Notes: generated by a model from the letters alone, not told the origin. DNA of 64,000 nucleotides from Nesterenkonia muleiensis (GCF_003600155.1 NZ_QWLD01000056.1:62001-126000), one strand, 5' to 3'. Positions 16,047-25,602 are shown, counted from the first letter of the stretch. Translations and numbers: made by a program.

Positions 16047-19000
16047 GCCGGAGTTCTCTGTTTCTCGTTGGCGCGGGCGGAGTGCTCCAGTTTGGCTGTC
16101 CACACTTCGCCGGGCTCCATGAGCTTGTGCTTGCCCTCGACATTGACATCGATCGGCTCGGCTGAGCCCTCGGAGAGGTTGAGGGTCACGTGGTTGTGGT
16201 TGATCCGGACGATGATCGGCTGGTTGCGGTAGCGCATCCGGAAGGTGACCTCGGGGATCTCATCGGGCAGCAGTGGGTGCAGCCAGAGCGCATCTGAGCG
16301 GGTCTCAATGCCCCCGTAGCAGCGGATGACCATATCCACAGTGCCCGCCATAGCGCCCAGGTGGATGCCTTCACGAGTGGTGCCGCCCTGGGTGTCAGAG
16401 AGATCCGCCTCCAAGGCCTCCTTGAACAGGTTCCAGGACCCGGCGCGGTCGAAGCGAGCAGCCACCCAGCCGTGCACCACCCGTGACAGTGTGGAGCCGT
16501 GGGAAGACCGGGCCAGGTAGTACTCCACGGTCCGGCCGAAATCCTCCATGGTCAGTTCGTAGCCCATATGCTTCAGGGTGCCGACCAGCTCCTCGGAGCT
16601 GAACAGATAGCACAGCATCAGCACATCGGCCTGCTTGGAGAGCTTGTACCGGTTGGTGGCATCGCCCTCGGCCTGGAGGATCAGATCCAGCCGGCCGATA
16701 TTGCCGTACTTGGCCTTATAGGCCTCCCAGTCGAACTCCAGCAGATCCTCATAGCCCTCGAACTGGCTGATGATGCCATCCTCATGGAACGGCACCCGCA
16801 GCCGCCTGGAGATATGCTCCCAGCGGTCCAGCTCATCGCCGAAGATGTCCAGCCACTCGCTGAGCGGATCGTCGCGGGAGTCCAGTTCGCGGACCAACTG
16901 CGCCGAATGCCGCAGCATCCAGGAGGCCAGCACGTTCGTATAGGCGTTGTTCTTCAGCCCGGAGCCCGGGGAGTCCGGATAGCCGTCGTGGTACTCGTCC
17001 GGGCCCATCACTCCGTCAATGTCATACCGGTCCGCCGCGGCGTCGTACTCTGCCATGGACACGAAGAAGCGGCTGATCTCCACCAGGATCTCGCCGCCGT
17101 AGTCGGAGAGGAAGGTGTAGTCCTGGGTGGCCTCGAAGTACTGCAGCACCGAATAGGCGATCGACAGCGAGACATGCCGCTGCCGGTGCGAGTTGTCGTC
17201 CATCCACATCTGAGACCGCGGGTTCCACAGCTCGGCCGGAGTCTCCTCGCGCCCGTCAGAGCCGGCCTGCCAGGGGAACATCGCGCCCTCATACCCTTCA
17301 GCGCGGGCCATGGCGCGGGCCTCGGAAAGCCGGCGGAACCGGTACATCAGGATCCCGCGGGTCAGCTCCGGGCGCCGCAGCGTCAGCATCGGGTACATGA
17401 ACATCTCATCCCAGAACAGATGCCCCCGGTAGCCCTCACCGGAGAGCCCGCGGGCCGGCAGGGAGGCGTCCAGGTCCCGCCGGGCGCCGAAGGCCGTCTG
17501 CAGCACATGGAAGGTGTGCAGGTTCAGCGCCAGCTGCTGCCGGGAGTGCCCAGCGCCGATGGACACCGCGAACCGGTGCCACAGGGTGCCCCACATCTCC
17601 TCGTGGTAGGTCAGCAGGCGTCGGAAGTTCGAGGCGCGCTGGACCCGCTTCACCGCATTGTGCCAGACCGTGGACAGCGCATGGTCATGGGAGTTGGAGA
17701 CCGCGGCGATCTTCTCGATCCGCATCGGCTTCCCCTCCTCCAGATGCAGGGAGATATCGTGCCCGGCCACCAGATCCGACTCCATCACCGGCCGGCGCAT
17801 CGGGTTCTCCGCGATCTGCACCGAAGTCCGGGTGGCCACCGCGATCTGCACCTTCGACTGGTTGGTCTGGGTCTCCAGAAGCACCGTCTCCCCGTCGATC
17901 TCCCGTGAGTCCACCGGCTCCAGGTGATTGCCGGCCAGCTCACGGTCAGCCGCGACGTTGCGGTTGGCGACCCTGCCCTCGATCATGGAACGCACATTGA
18001 CGTTTCCGGACCAATTCTCCGCCTCGACCTTGACCTCCATCGCGGCCAGGTTCACCCCCGCCAAGGATTGGAACTGCCTGGTGGTGACCTTGGTGCGGCG
18101 GCCGTGAAGATCCTGGAACCGCGCCACCCGGGTCACCATGCCGCGCCGCATATCCAGTTCCTGCCGGTAATCCAGCAGCTCCGGAGACCCCGGCAGCAGC
18201 GGGGTGCCGGCCTCAGGGGTGATCTGCACGAAGGTCCAGTCAGGGATGTTGACCATATGCTCGGTCTCGACCGTCTTGCCCATCAGGTCGGTATGCAGAC
18301 GGTTGAACACCCCGGCCATATAGCTGCCCGGATAGTGCGTGGCGTCAGCACTGGCCCCCGGATAGGAGCCCCGGGTGCCCCAGTAGCCGTTGGCCATATG
18401 GCACAGCACCTCCCGGGTCGGCTCCTCCGCGGGGTCGAAGAAGTCATAGGAGAGCACCCAGTTGGGGTCGTAGGGACGCGTGGTGCGGGTCTCCAGTTTG
18501 GCCACTGCGAGGTCCTCGACCACGATGTCCGCCCCGCCCTCCTTGAGCCGGCGCGGGTCATCGCCTCGGTTGAGCCCGACCACCATACCGAAGTTCCCGG
18601 CACGCCCGGCCTGGACCCCGGAGACCGCATCCTCCACCACGATCGCATCCTCAGGCTCCACCCTCAGCTGGGTCGAGGCGTGGAGAAACATATCCGGGTT
18701 CGGCTTACCGGGCAGACCAAGCAGCTGGGCATCGGTGCCGTCGACGATGATGTCGAAGATCTCCATCAGCCCGCCCAAACGCAGCACCTCCCGGCCGTTG
18801 CGTGAGGAGGTCACCAGGGCAGTGGGAATGCCATCGGCCCGCAGCTGCTCCACCAGCTTCACCGTGGTGTCGAAGACATCGACCCCGTCACGGTTGAGCA
18901 CAGCCTCGAAGAATGTCTGCTTGCGGGAGGCCAAACCATGGACGGTCAGCGCCTGGGGCCCATCGTCCGGAGAGCCCTCCGGCACCTCCAGGTCCCTGGC

Positions 19001-19258
19001 GCTCAGCATTGAACGCACACCCTCCTCGCGAGGGCGGCCGTCCACATAGTTCAGATAGTCCTCTTCGGTGAACTCCGGCTGAGGAGCCCCGGCAATCTCG
19101 GCCAGGGCGGCGTCGAACAGCTCCTTCCACGCCTTGGAGTGCACCCCGGCGGTATCGGTGACCACGCCATCCATGTCGAAGAGCACCGCGCGGAAATGCC
19201 GCAGGGCATGGCGCTTAGCCTCAGCACTGTGGCGGAAAGGATTCTCGAACGGGTGCAT
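16043..19258 (-). CDS. Beta-phosphoglucomutase / GH65 disaccharide phosphorylase fusion
   Basis: A 1071-aa bifunctional enzyme. Residues about 20-250 are a HAD-type beta-phosphoglucomutase with the nucleophile motif DMD at 28-30, TSSRNGREVL and VVEDAVSGVQAG. The remainder is a glycoside hydrolase family 65 phosphorylase (trehalose, maltose, kojibiose or nigerose type) with the catalytic acid in GPDEYHDGYPDS and the KQADVLML phosphate/sugar segment. Together the halves turn a disaccharide plus phosphate into glucose and beta-glucose 1-phosphate, then glucose 6-phosphate. ATG 19258 has GAGG 6 nt upstream; GTG 19264 is the alternative. Disaccharide specificity cannot be read from sequence. Confidence 0.9.
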   Translation of the reverse strand: MHPFENPFRHSAEAKRHALRHFRAVLFDMDGVVTDTAGVHSKAWKELFDAALAEIAGAPQPEFTEEDYLNYVDGRPREEGVRSMLSARDLEVPEGSPDDGPQALTVHGLASRKQTFFEAVLNRDGVDVFDTTVKLVEQLRADGIPTALVTSSRNGREVLRLGGLMEIFDIIVDGTDAQLLGLPGKPNPDMFLHASTQLRVEPEDAIVVEDAVSGVQAGRAGNFGMVVGLNRGDDPRRLKEGGADIVVEDLAVAKLETRTTRPYDPNWVLSYDFFDPAEEPTREVLCHMANGYWGTRGSYPGASADATHYPGSYMAGVFNRLHTDLMGKTVETEHMVNIPDWTFVQITPEAGTPLLPGSPELLDYRQELDMRRGMVTRVARFQDLHGRRTKVTTRQFQSLAGVNLAAMEVKVEAENWSGNVNVRSMIEGRVANRNVAADRELAGNHLEPVDSREIDGETVLLETQTNQSKVQIAVATRTSVQIAENPMRRPVMESDLVAGHDISLHLEEGKPMRIEKIAAVSNSHDHALSTVWHNAVKRVQRASNFRRLLTYHEEMWGTLWHRFAVSIGAGHSRQQLALNLHTFHVLQTAFGARRDLDASLPARGLSGEGYRGHLFWDEMFMYPMLTLRRPELTRGILMYRFRRLSEARAMARAEGYEGAMFPWQAGSDGREETPAELWNPRSQMWMDDNSHRQRHVSLSIAYSVLQYFEATQDYTFLSDYGGEILVEISRFFVSMAEYDAAADRYDIDGVMGPDEYHDGYPDSPGSGLKNNAYTNVLASWMLRHSAQLVRELDSRDDPLSEWLDIFGDELDRWEHISRRLRVPFHEDGIISQFEGYEDLLEFDWEAYKAKYGNIGRLDLILQAEGDATNRYKLSKQADVLMLCYLFSSEELVGTLKHMGYELTMEDFGRTVEYYLARSSHGSTLSRVVHGWVAARFDRAGSWNLFKEALEADLSDTQGGTTREGIHLGAMAGTVDMVIRCYGGIETRSDALWLHPLLPDEIPEVTFRMRYRNQPIIVRINHNHVTLNLSEGSAEPIDVNVEGKHKLMEPGEVWTAKLEHSARANEKQRTPA

Positions 19259-19426
19259 TGCCACCTCACGGTCATTGCTGGGTCGAGGATTTTCACATGG
19301 TCGAAGATCGTCACATCACTGTGCGCGCAACCATCCTAGGTCGCGTACCCATCATCACCCTAAAGAATTCTTGATTTCGGCAGTGTGTCATGCAGCACTG
19401 TGCCGAGCCGGTGCTACCGTCACACT

Positions 19427-20440
19427 ATGCCTCGTAGGTCCAGCATCGAACTCACCTTCCGGGAAGTCACCGGCTCATCGCGGGACTCCACGGTGCCGGC
19501 CGGCGTCGTCGTCGACTGGATTGACAAGACCGCCTACGCCTGTGCCGCCAGCTGGTCGCGTGCCCAGTGTGTGACCGCCTATGTGGGAAACATGCACTTC
19601 ACCGTTCCGGTGCCGCGCGAGACACCGGTGACAGTTCAGGCCCGGGTGGTGCACACCGGCCGCACCAGCGTGCACGTGCAGACCCGGGTGCTGATCCAGA
19701 CCGAGTCCGACGGCCTGCAGACCTGCACCGAGTGCTTCATGATCTATGTGGCAGTCGGCTCAGACGGCGAGCCGCTGCCGGTGCCGACCTTCGCACCGGT
19801 CACTGAGCTGCAGAGCCGCCGCGACGTCGACGCCGCTCGCCGCATGGACTACCGCAAGCAGGTCGAGGAGACCATCCAGTCGCTGCCGGAGTCCTTCGGC
19901 TCGTCGGAGGCGCTCACCCTCCGGTTCCTGGTCAGCACCGAGGAACGCTACCCCGACGGCAAGGTCCGCGGTGGGGCGGTGATGAAGTGGATCGACCAGG
20001 CCGCCGAGCTCTGCGCCGAGCGGTACTGCGGCTACGACGTGGTCACCGTCCTCTCCGGCGGTGTGCGGTTCTACCGCCCCATCACCATCGGCGACCTGGT
20101 GGAGGTCGACGCCCGGCTGGTGCTCACCGGCTCCAAGTCCATGCACGTGCTGGTCAGAGTCCGCGCCGGAGACCGCTGGGACCGCAGTCCGGAGGTGGTC
20201 GCCTATGGCCTGCCGGTGATGGTCGCCCCCGACGGCACCGGTTCGGCACGCCGGATCGTCCGCTGGGAGCCGATCAGCGAGGAGGACCACGAGGTCGCCG
20301 AGAAAGCCCGGCGCATCCGGGACCTGCGCAACGCCACTCTGCTGACCCCCTCGCCATACTCCGGCCCCAATGAGGGTGTGGTGGACCTCGAGGCCGTTGA
20401 CCAGCAGGCCCAGCCCGCAGCGGGTCATCCTTCAGAGTGA
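19427..20440 (+). CDS. Acyl-CoA thioesterase with two hotdog domains
   Basis: A 337-aa double-hotdog protein. Two similar halves carry parallel motifs: VPAGVVVDWIDKTAYACA with GNMHFTVPV in the first (residues about 22-75), and VRGGAVMKWIDQAAELCAERY with SGGVRFYRPI in the second (about 180-225). The Asp of each helix (DWID, KWID) is the usual catalytic acid of this family. Members hydrolyse acyl-CoA to acid and CoA. It stands alone between the GH65 fusion (divergent) and the CPBP gene. ATG 19427 was chosen over a GTG at 19385. Confidence 0.85.
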   Translation: MPRRSSIELTFREVTGSSRDSTVPAGVVVDWIDKTAYACAASWSRAQCVTAYVGNMHFTVPVPRETPVTVQARVVHTGRTSVHVQTRVLIQTESDGLQTCTECFMIYVAVGSDGEPLPVPTFAPVTELQSRRDVDAARRMDYRKQVEETIQSLPESFGSSEALTLRFLVSTEERYPDGKVRGGAVMKWIDQAAELCAERYCGYDVVTVLSGGVRFYRPITIGDLVEVDARLVLTGSKSMHVLVRVRAGDRWDRSPEVVAYGLPVMVAPDGTGSARRIVRWEPISEEDHEVAEKARRIRDLRNATLLTPSPYSGPNEGVVDLEAVDQQAQPAAGHPSE

Positions 20441-20477
20441 TGCTTCCCCGCTGCCCGATTCACTACGCTGAGCAGTA

Positions 20478-21509
20478 ATGAGTCAACAGCCACCCCCAGT
20501 CCCCAACCCCTATGGTCCGCAGCCGGCCGGACCCGCCCCCGGCTGGCAGCGGCCCGGTGATCCCCACCAGCCGGCGGCGTCCGGGTCCCCTGACGGCCCA
20601 CCCCCGGGGTGGCATCCCGGGCAGCAGCCTCCGCATCTGCAGCAGCAGGTTCCGCCGCACGGGCCGCCCCCGGGCTGGCGGCCCGCCCCGAGAAAGCGCC
20701 AGAGGGACTCCGAACCAGGAAAGTTCACCTGGTGGGACCTCGGAGCCACACTGTTCTACGTGCTCGGCTTCCTCAGCGGACTGGTGGGGCTGGTGGTTCT
20801 GTTCCCACCCATCAACGAGCTGGTCACCGGCGACGAGACCCAGATGCAGCAGGGCATGTTCCTGGTCAACGCCCTCAGCTACGGTGTGCTGGCGGTGATC
20901 GCGATCGCCCTCTCCGGCGCTGCCCTGTGGCGGTCGATCAGAGCCTTCAGCTATCTCTGGTGGCTGAAGCTGCTGCTGGTCCCGGTGGCCTGGATCGCCA
21001 GCATCGTGCTGAACATGGTCCTGGTGCTCTTCTTACTCGGCGCCGAGCCGGAGACCTCTGAGAATCAGGAAGCCATCGAGGCGATGCTGCAGGCGGTTCC
21101 CTTCATCGCGGCTCTGGTGGTCATCGCAGCCCTGGGGCCCTATGTGGAGGAGTACTTCTTCCGGCACCTGCTGATCGGCAAGCTCTCCCGTTACATCAAC
21201 GTGTGGGTCTGCGGCGCGATCTCCGTGCTGGCCTTCCCGCTGCTGCACTTCATCCCCGCCCTGATTGGCATGGCCGATGACCTGTCCCTGGTCTCTGTGG
21301 TGCCCTATCTGACCATGGGCATCGTGATCACCCTGGGCTATATCCTCAGCGGGCGGAACCTGTTCTACGCGTGGCTGCTGCACTTCTTCAACAACGCGAT
21401 GTCCCTGCTGCTGGCCTATTTCGTCATGCCTTGGGCCGAAGACTTCGCCGGACCGCTGGAGGGCTTCGCGGTGCTCAAGACACTGATCGGACTGACGCTG
21501 ATCGGGTGA
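20478..21509 (+). CDS. CPBP-family intramembrane metalloprotease with proline-rich N-terminus
   Basis: A 343-aa protein. The first 75 residues are rich in Pro, Gly and Gln and likely disordered in the cytoplasm. The rest has several membrane helices with the CPBP (Abi/Rce1) motifs: the double-glutamate motif in VEEYFFRHLL near residue 218, a histidine in FPLLHFIPAL, and the C-terminal LLHFFNNAMSLL. The family cleaves within membranes; substrates of bacterial members are mostly unknown. Its stop overlaps the GTG start of the MATE gene (GTGA), so both are in one operon. Confidence 0.88.
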   Translation: MSQQPPPVPNPYGPQPAGPAPGWQRPGDPHQPAASGSPDGPPPGWHPGQQPPHLQQQVPPHGPPPGWRPAPRKRQRDSEPGKFTWWDLGATLFYVLGFLSGLVGLVVLFPPINELVTGDETQMQQGMFLVNALSYGVLAVIAIALSGAALWRSIRAFSYLWWLKLLLVPVAWIASIVLNMVLVLFLLGAEPETSENQEAIEAMLQAVPFIAALVVIAALGPYVEEYFFRHLLIGKLSRYINVWVCGAISVLAFPLLHFIPALIGMADDLSLVSVVPYLTMGIVITLGYILSGRNLFYAWLLHFFNNAMSLLLAYFVMPWAEDFAGPLEGFAVLKTLIGLTLIG

Positions 21510-22969
21510 GCAGAACAGAGTACGACGCCGCCAGCTCAGCTCCGAACAGCGACCCGCGTCCGGTGGGCCGGCGCGGACGATTGAGCCGAGCGAAGACCCG
21601 AGCGTACTCGGAGTCTTCCGAGGCGAGTGAGGGAGGCCGACCTTTAGCCCGGCAGATCCTTGCCCTGGCGGTGCCTGCATTGGGTGCGCTGCTGGCCGAG
21701 CCGCTGTTCCTGATGGCCGACACCGCCATCATCGGCTGGCTGGGCACCGCCGAGCTGGCCGGTGCGGCCCTGGGCGTGACCGTGATGCACACCGTGGTGG
21801 GATTGATGGTCTTCCTGGCCTACTCCACCACACCGGCGGTGGCCCGGTTCGTCGGTGCCGGAAAGACCGCCAAGGCGCTGGCCGCCGGCCGCGACGGCAT
21901 CTGGCTGGCCCTCGGTCTGGGTGCGGTGCTCGCGCTGGCCGGGGCGGCCGCCGGGAACGGGCTGCTGCGCGCCATGGGCAGCGCCGGTGAGATCCACCCC
22001 CATGCCCTGAGCTACCTGCTGTGGTCGCTGCCGGGGCTACCGGCCATGCTGCTGGTCTTCGCCGGAGTCGGTGCGCTGCGCGGATTCCAGGACACCAGGA
22101 CCCCGCTGGTGGTCGCCGGGATCGGCTTCGGCGCCAACGTGCTGCTGAACCTGATCCTGGTCCACCCCCTGGGGTTCGGCGTGGCCGGGGCCGCGGCCGG
22201 AACCTCCATCGCCCAGTGGGGCATGGCGATCGCCTACCTGGTGATCCTGGTGCCCAGGATGCGTGCCGCAGGTGTGCCGCTGGGCCCGGAGCCGGCGGCA
22301 CTGCGCTCTGCGGCACAGGTCGGTGGTTGGATGTTCCTGCGCACCGCGACCATGCGGGTGGCGATCGTGGCTACGGTCATCGTGGCCACCGGTCTGGGGC
22401 CGGAGACCCTGGCCGCTCATCAGGTGGCCTTCACCTTCTTCTCCACCTTGGCCTTCGTGCTCGACGCCCTGGCCATTGCCGCCCAGGCGCTGATCGGCCG
22501 CGAACTGGGCGCCAGCCGCGCGGCAGCCGCCCGCCGGATGACCCGCACCATGATCTGGTGGGGCCTCGGCTTCGGCGCAGCCGTGGGGGCACTGACCGCA
22601 GTGATCTCCCCCTGGGCGCCATTGCTGTTCACCCGGGACGAACAGGTCGCCCAGATGATCACCGCGGCGCTGCTGGTGCTGGCAGTGGCCCAACCACTGG
22701 CCGGATACGTCTTTGTCCTCGACGGCGTGCTCATGGGAGCAGGCGATGTCCGCTACCTGGCCCTTGCCGGGGTGGTGAACATGGCGGTCTATCTTCCTGG
22801 CCTGTGGTGGGTGGCCCGGTACGTGGAGGTCGGCGATCCCGGGCCGGCCGGAGAGCCCACACTCTGGCTGTGGCTCGCCTTCACGGTGCTGTTCATGGGC
22901 GCACGCGGTGTGACGCTCGGCCTGCGCGCAGCCGGAAACCGGTGGATGGTCCTGGGGGAGTCCCGGTGA
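21506..22969 (+). CDS. MATE-family multidrug/Na+ antiporter (DinF-like)
   Basis: A 487-aa exporter with about 12 membrane helices arranged as two MatE repeats. The first repeat starts at QILALAVPALGALLAEPLFLMADTAIIGWLGTAELAG, the DinF-type wording, and the second at QVGGWMFLRTATMRVAIVATVIVATGLG. The first 50 residues are polar. The GTG start at 21506 sits in the GTGA overlap with the CPBP gene. The frame is open upstream, but those codons belong to the CPBP gene in another frame. Substrate is unknown. Confidence 0.88.
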   Translation: MSRTEYDAASSAPNSDPRPVGRRGRLSRAKTRAYSESSEASEGGRPLARQILALAVPALGALLAEPLFLMADTAIIGWLGTAELAGAALGVTVMHTVVGLMVFLAYSTTPAVARFVGAGKTAKALAAGRDGIWLALGLGAVLALAGAAAGNGLLRAMGSAGEIHPHALSYLLWSLPGLPAMLLVFAGVGALRGFQDTRTPLVVAGIGFGANVLLNLILVHPLGFGVAGAAAGTSIAQWGMAIAYLVILVPRMRAAGVPLGPEPAALRSAAQVGGWMFLRTATMRVAIVATVIVATGLGPETLAAHQVAFTFFSTLAFVLDALAIAAQALIGRELGASRAAAARRMTRTMIWWGLGFGAAVGALTAVISPWAPLLFTRDEQVAQMITAALLVLAVAQPLAGYVFVLDGVLMGAGDVRYLALAGVVNMAVYLPGLWWVARYVEVGDPGPAGEPTLWLWLAFTVLFMGARGVTLGLRAAGNRWMVLGESR

Positions 22970-22975
22970 CGTAAA

Positions 22976-23542
22976 ATGGCGGCTGTGCCACTGACCCGAA
23001 TCGAGCCTGAGACCGCCGCTGCGCTGATCCGCCCGGCATGGACCCGCGCGGTGATCACCGCTGTGTTCGCGGCCTTCACCATCTTCTGGACCGACGACAC
23101 CATGACGGTGGCCCGGATCGCCCTGGCCGCCTTCTTCATCCTGGGCGCCACCGCCGTCTGGGACTACGCCAAAACCGAGCAGGTTCCTCCCGCGCTGACC
23201 GGCGCGATGGCCCTGGGCGCTGCCGCCTGGGTGTTCTCCGGGATCGCGGCCATCTTCGCTGCTTCCACCACTGTCCTGGCCGTCATCGCCGGTGCGGGGT
23301 TCCTGGTGATGGGTACCTGCGAACTCTCCGGTGCGCTGAAGGTGCGTGCCGAATTCGTGCCCTCCAGAGACCATGTGCTTCTGGGCGTGGTCGGAATCCT
23401 CACCGGGGTGGGGCTGTTCCTGGGCGCAGGGCTGGACCCGCACGGAATCCTGGGTATCTCCGGGACCGGAGTGATCATCATGGCGGTGCTGCTGCTGATC
23501 TCCGCTGCCGGCTTCACCCACGAATCCCGCTCCGCCGGCTGA
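22976..23542 (+). CDS. Multi-pass membrane protein, HdeD/DUF308-like
   Basis: A 188-aa protein with about six hydrophobic helices, small loops and no obvious catalytic residues. It starts 6 bp after the MATE stop. The alternating helix pattern with repeated GAxxWV/GIxxI stretches resembles HdeD/DUF308 membrane proteins, but I do not recognise a specific family member. ATG 22976 and GTG 22985 are both possible starts. The function is unknown. Confidence 0.75.
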   Translation: MAAVPLTRIEPETAAALIRPAWTRAVITAVFAAFTIFWTDDTMTVARIALAAFFILGATAVWDYAKTEQVPPALTGAMALGAAAWVFSGIAAIFAASTTVLAVIAGAGFLVMGTCELSGALKVRAEFVPSRDHVLLGVVGILTGVGLFLGAGLDPHGILGISGTGVIIMAVLLLISAAGFTHESRSAG

Positions 23543-23556
23543 ACTCGCGCAGCAAG

Positions 23557-23573
23557 TTCTACGGCGCGTAGAA
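23557..23573. promoter_or_regulatory. Short palindrome before the 23.6-kb membrane protein gene
   Basis: TTCTACG-GCG-CGTAGAA is a perfect 7-bp inverted repeat with a 3-nt centre, located 15 bp after one gene's stop and 62 bp before the next start. The right arm runs into TAGAAT, a possible -10 box. It may be an operator or a short terminator. Confidence 0.35.
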
Positions 23574-23634
23574 TGGCCTGGTCCCTGCCCAGAGGACTAG
23601 TCACCCCGTCACCGTGCAAAGGAAACCCGCCCAC

Positions 23635-24057
23635 GTGCCCGAGAAACCCAAGGAGCGCCGCTCCCTGCTGGAGACCGTCAAGGCTCCGCTGATCTTCTCT
23701 TTCGCACTGGCTTTTGTGGCTGGATTCGTCACCCTCATCTTCTCCTCGGGCGGATCCGACAACCCACGGGTGGAGCACGATTCGGCCGGTGTGGACAACC
23801 CGATCAACCTCGCGCTGCTGGCCTTCGGCATCGCTTTCATCGCCAGCCTGCTGATCGTCTCCATGCTCCAGCTGGCCTCCCGGGAGAACCCCGAGGAGCT
23901 CTCCCAGGGCGCGGGAGTCAACCGGAACTCTGAGGAGCTCTACCGGCAACAGGTGGCCCGGCGCCGGGAGAAGAGGCGCAGCCAGGAAGCTGAGGAGGCC
24001 CGTCGCGCCGGTGAGGCACCAGAAGATCCGCCTTACGGTCAGCGCTCGGAGGGCTGA
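23635..24057 (+). CDS. Small conserved-type membrane protein, function unknown
   Basis: A 140-aa protein with a basic N-terminus (EKPKERRS), one membrane helix (LIFSFALAFVAGFVTLIF), a short acidic extracellular loop (residues about 40-55), a second helix (INLALLAFGIAFIASLLIVSML) and a charged cytoplasmic C-terminus rich in Arg and Glu (about 60 residues). GTG 23635 is preceded by AAAGGAAA; a GTG at 23614 lacks a site. I do not recognise the family. Confidence 0.7.
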   Translation: MPEKPKERRSLLETVKAPLIFSFALAFVAGFVTLIFSSGGSDNPRVEHDSAGVDNPINLALLAFGIAFIASLLIVSMLQLASRENPEELSQGAGVNRNSEELYRQQVARRREKRRSQEAEEARRAGEAPEDPPYGQRSEG

Positions 24058-24085
24058 GCCGAACCCACTTCCCTCCGCTGCTTCG

Positions 24086-24124
24086 CCGCAGGCTCTCTAC
24101 ATCGCCGTGAGGTATTGCCTGCGG
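24086..24124. terminator. Possible terminator between convergent genes
   Basis: CCGCAGGC (24086-24093) and GCCTGCGG (24117-24124) form an 8-bp perfect inverted repeat with a 23-nt loop in the 99-bp space between the membrane protein stop and the CGNR gene stop. There is no T run, so the call is tentative. Confidence 0.35.
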
Positions 24125-24156
24125 TCACGCAGAAGGCTGACGGCGAAACGCCAGGG

Positions 24157-24909
24157 CTAGGACTTCTTCTCCCGCTTCTGCATCAGCTCTTCGCGCATCC
24201 GGTCGCGGAACTCCTTGGCGGCCACTGCAGTGGCCGACTTCGGCCGGTTGATGGCCTCGGCCTTCTCCGCCGAGGAGGGCTTGGTCAGCCGGCGCGGCTT
24301 CTGGGCCGGGGCTGCTGCGCCGTCGTTGTTCTTCTGGGCCGCCTGCCTGGCACGGTAGGCCCGAACATGGGCCCGGTTGGCGCAGTTGCCGAAGTCGCAG
24401 AACAGCTTGGAACGGTTCCTGGTCAGGTCCACAATCGCGGCCTCGCAGTCATCGCCGCGGCAGATGCGCAGCCGGCCGGTCTCCTCACTGGTGACCAGAT
24501 GGGCCAAAGCTGCGGCCACAGTGGCGGTGATGACATCGCTGATCTGGCGCGACACCGGGATCGGGCGCTCGCGGAACTGGGCCTCCCCCTCATCCTCGGT
24601 GATCACCAGCTCGGTTCCCACCCCCTCCAGCAGCTTGTTGATGATCTCCAGTCCGGAAGGCGCGGTGACCGGGGCGGAGGACCATACGGTGTGCAGCTGA
24701 CCACGCAGGCTGCGCACTTTCTCCAGCTGTTTCTTGTTCGCTGTGGTGGTCGGCCACTCAAGCTCGGGCTCACGCTCGGTGAGATAAGCCTTCAGGCCCT
24801 CCACCGAGGAAAGGGTGTCCGGTGTGTCTTGTGCGCTCTTGAGGCCCTCCGCTGTGTTGATCAGGTCAGCGGCGGCGGTCAGGGTGCGGTTGATCTCTGC
24901 GTTGAACAT
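24157..24909 (-). CDS. CGNR zinc-finger protein (putative transcriptional regulator)
   Basis: A 250-aa protein. The N-terminal region starts MFNAEINRTLTAAADLINT, the stress-induced-protein-like domain common in this group. Near residues 150-200 is the zinc finger with LRICRGDDCEAAIVDLTR and then FCDFGNCANRAHVRAYR. The usual CGNR signature reads CANR here. A highly charged tail of about 50 residues follows, rich in Ala and Lys. ATG 24909 has AGGAGAG upstream. CGNR proteins are believed to bind DNA. The target is unknown. Confidence 0.85.
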   Translation of the reverse strand: MFNAEINRTLTAAADLINTAEGLKSAQDTPDTLSSVEGLKAYLTEREPELEWPTTTANKKQLEKVRSLRGQLHTVWSSAPVTAPSGLEIINKLLEGVGTELVITEDEGEAQFRERPIPVSRQISDVITATVAAALAHLVTSEETGRLRICRGDDCEAAIVDLTRNRSKLFCDFGNCANRAHVRAYRARQAAQKNNDGAAAPAQKPRRLTKPSSAEKAEAINRPKSATAVAAKEFRDRMREELMQKREKKS

Positions 24910-25075
24910 GCAGTCTCTCCTGCCAGATATGGGACGCCCATCAGCTGGAACGGCAGCGTGGGCGCATGGGTGCAACTTCGAGGGCACTGTACATTGCCGT
25001 CATGGAAGACGACAGTGTCGGTGGCTCAATGGCATAGTCTAGCGTCAAGTCCGCTGACCTGGAGATATAGCCTTA

Positions 25076-25561
25076 TCAAGACCCTGTATCCTCGAAATGT
25101 GACTTCACCCGGCGTAGTGATTCCTTGATGCTGACGGCGTTCTGCTGGGGAGTCTTGAGTCGCTTGAGCGCTGCACGGACTGGGGGAAGCTGCCCGGAGG
25201 CGTCGTAGCTCTCGGTGACCCGGGAGCCGCCGCCGTCCTGCTCGAACTCCCACCGCCACCGGTGACCGGTGGGCTGGCGCCATTCGATCACTCCCGGGCC
25301 GCCGGGGGCAGGGCGACGGGCCTGAGTGACCTTCAGCGGAAGGCGGTACGGCAGCCCGAACTTACGCATATGAACGCTGAACCTGGCACCTTTGGTCAGC
25401 TCATGCGGTCCGATCGCCGAGGACTGCACAGTCTGGGAGCCGTCGACCTCATGATGCCGGTGCGGGTCGGCGATCAATGCGTAGACGGCCTCCGCTGGTG
25501 CGTCAACGGTGATCGAGTAGCAGACACGGTGCGGGCCGGAGTCCTGGCGCTCTGGTTCCAT
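25076..25561 (-). CDS. SRPBCC-family (polyketide cyclase/START-like) protein
   Basis: A 161-aa protein with the helix-grip fold of the SRPBCC group: SITVDAPAEAVYALIADPHRHHEVDGS at residues 16-42 is the standard first strand and helix, followed by a beta-rich core (VIEWRQPTGHRWRWEFEQ) and a last amphipathic helix. Such proteins bind hydrophobic ligands or act as aromatase/cyclases. Nothing in the neighbourhood tells the ligand. It is divergent from a large membrane protein gene, and a 10-bp inverted repeat lies between the two. Confidence 0.82.
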   Translation of the reverse strand: MEPERQDSGPHRVCYSITVDAPAEAVYALIADPHRHHEVDGSQTVQSSAIGPHELTKGARFSVHMRKFGLPYRLPLKVTQARRPAPGGPGVIEWRQPTGHRWRWEFEQDGGGSRVTESYDASGQLPPVRAALKRLKTPQQNAVSIKESLRRVKSHFEDTGS

Positions 25562-25602
25562 GGCCCGACACTATCCCGGGGTGCACAACGGCCCCAAGGT
25601 TG

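Noticed and set aside
16499-17908. A 469-codon plus-strand open frame within the GH65 fusion gene
   Set aside because: It is antisense to conserved catalytic-domain sequence and lacks any motif or ribosome site.
22037-23521. A 494-codon minus-strand open frame across the MATE and membrane protein genes
   Set aside because: It is antisense to two clear genes and has low-complexity His/Gly/Asp/Gln composition with no recognisable domain.
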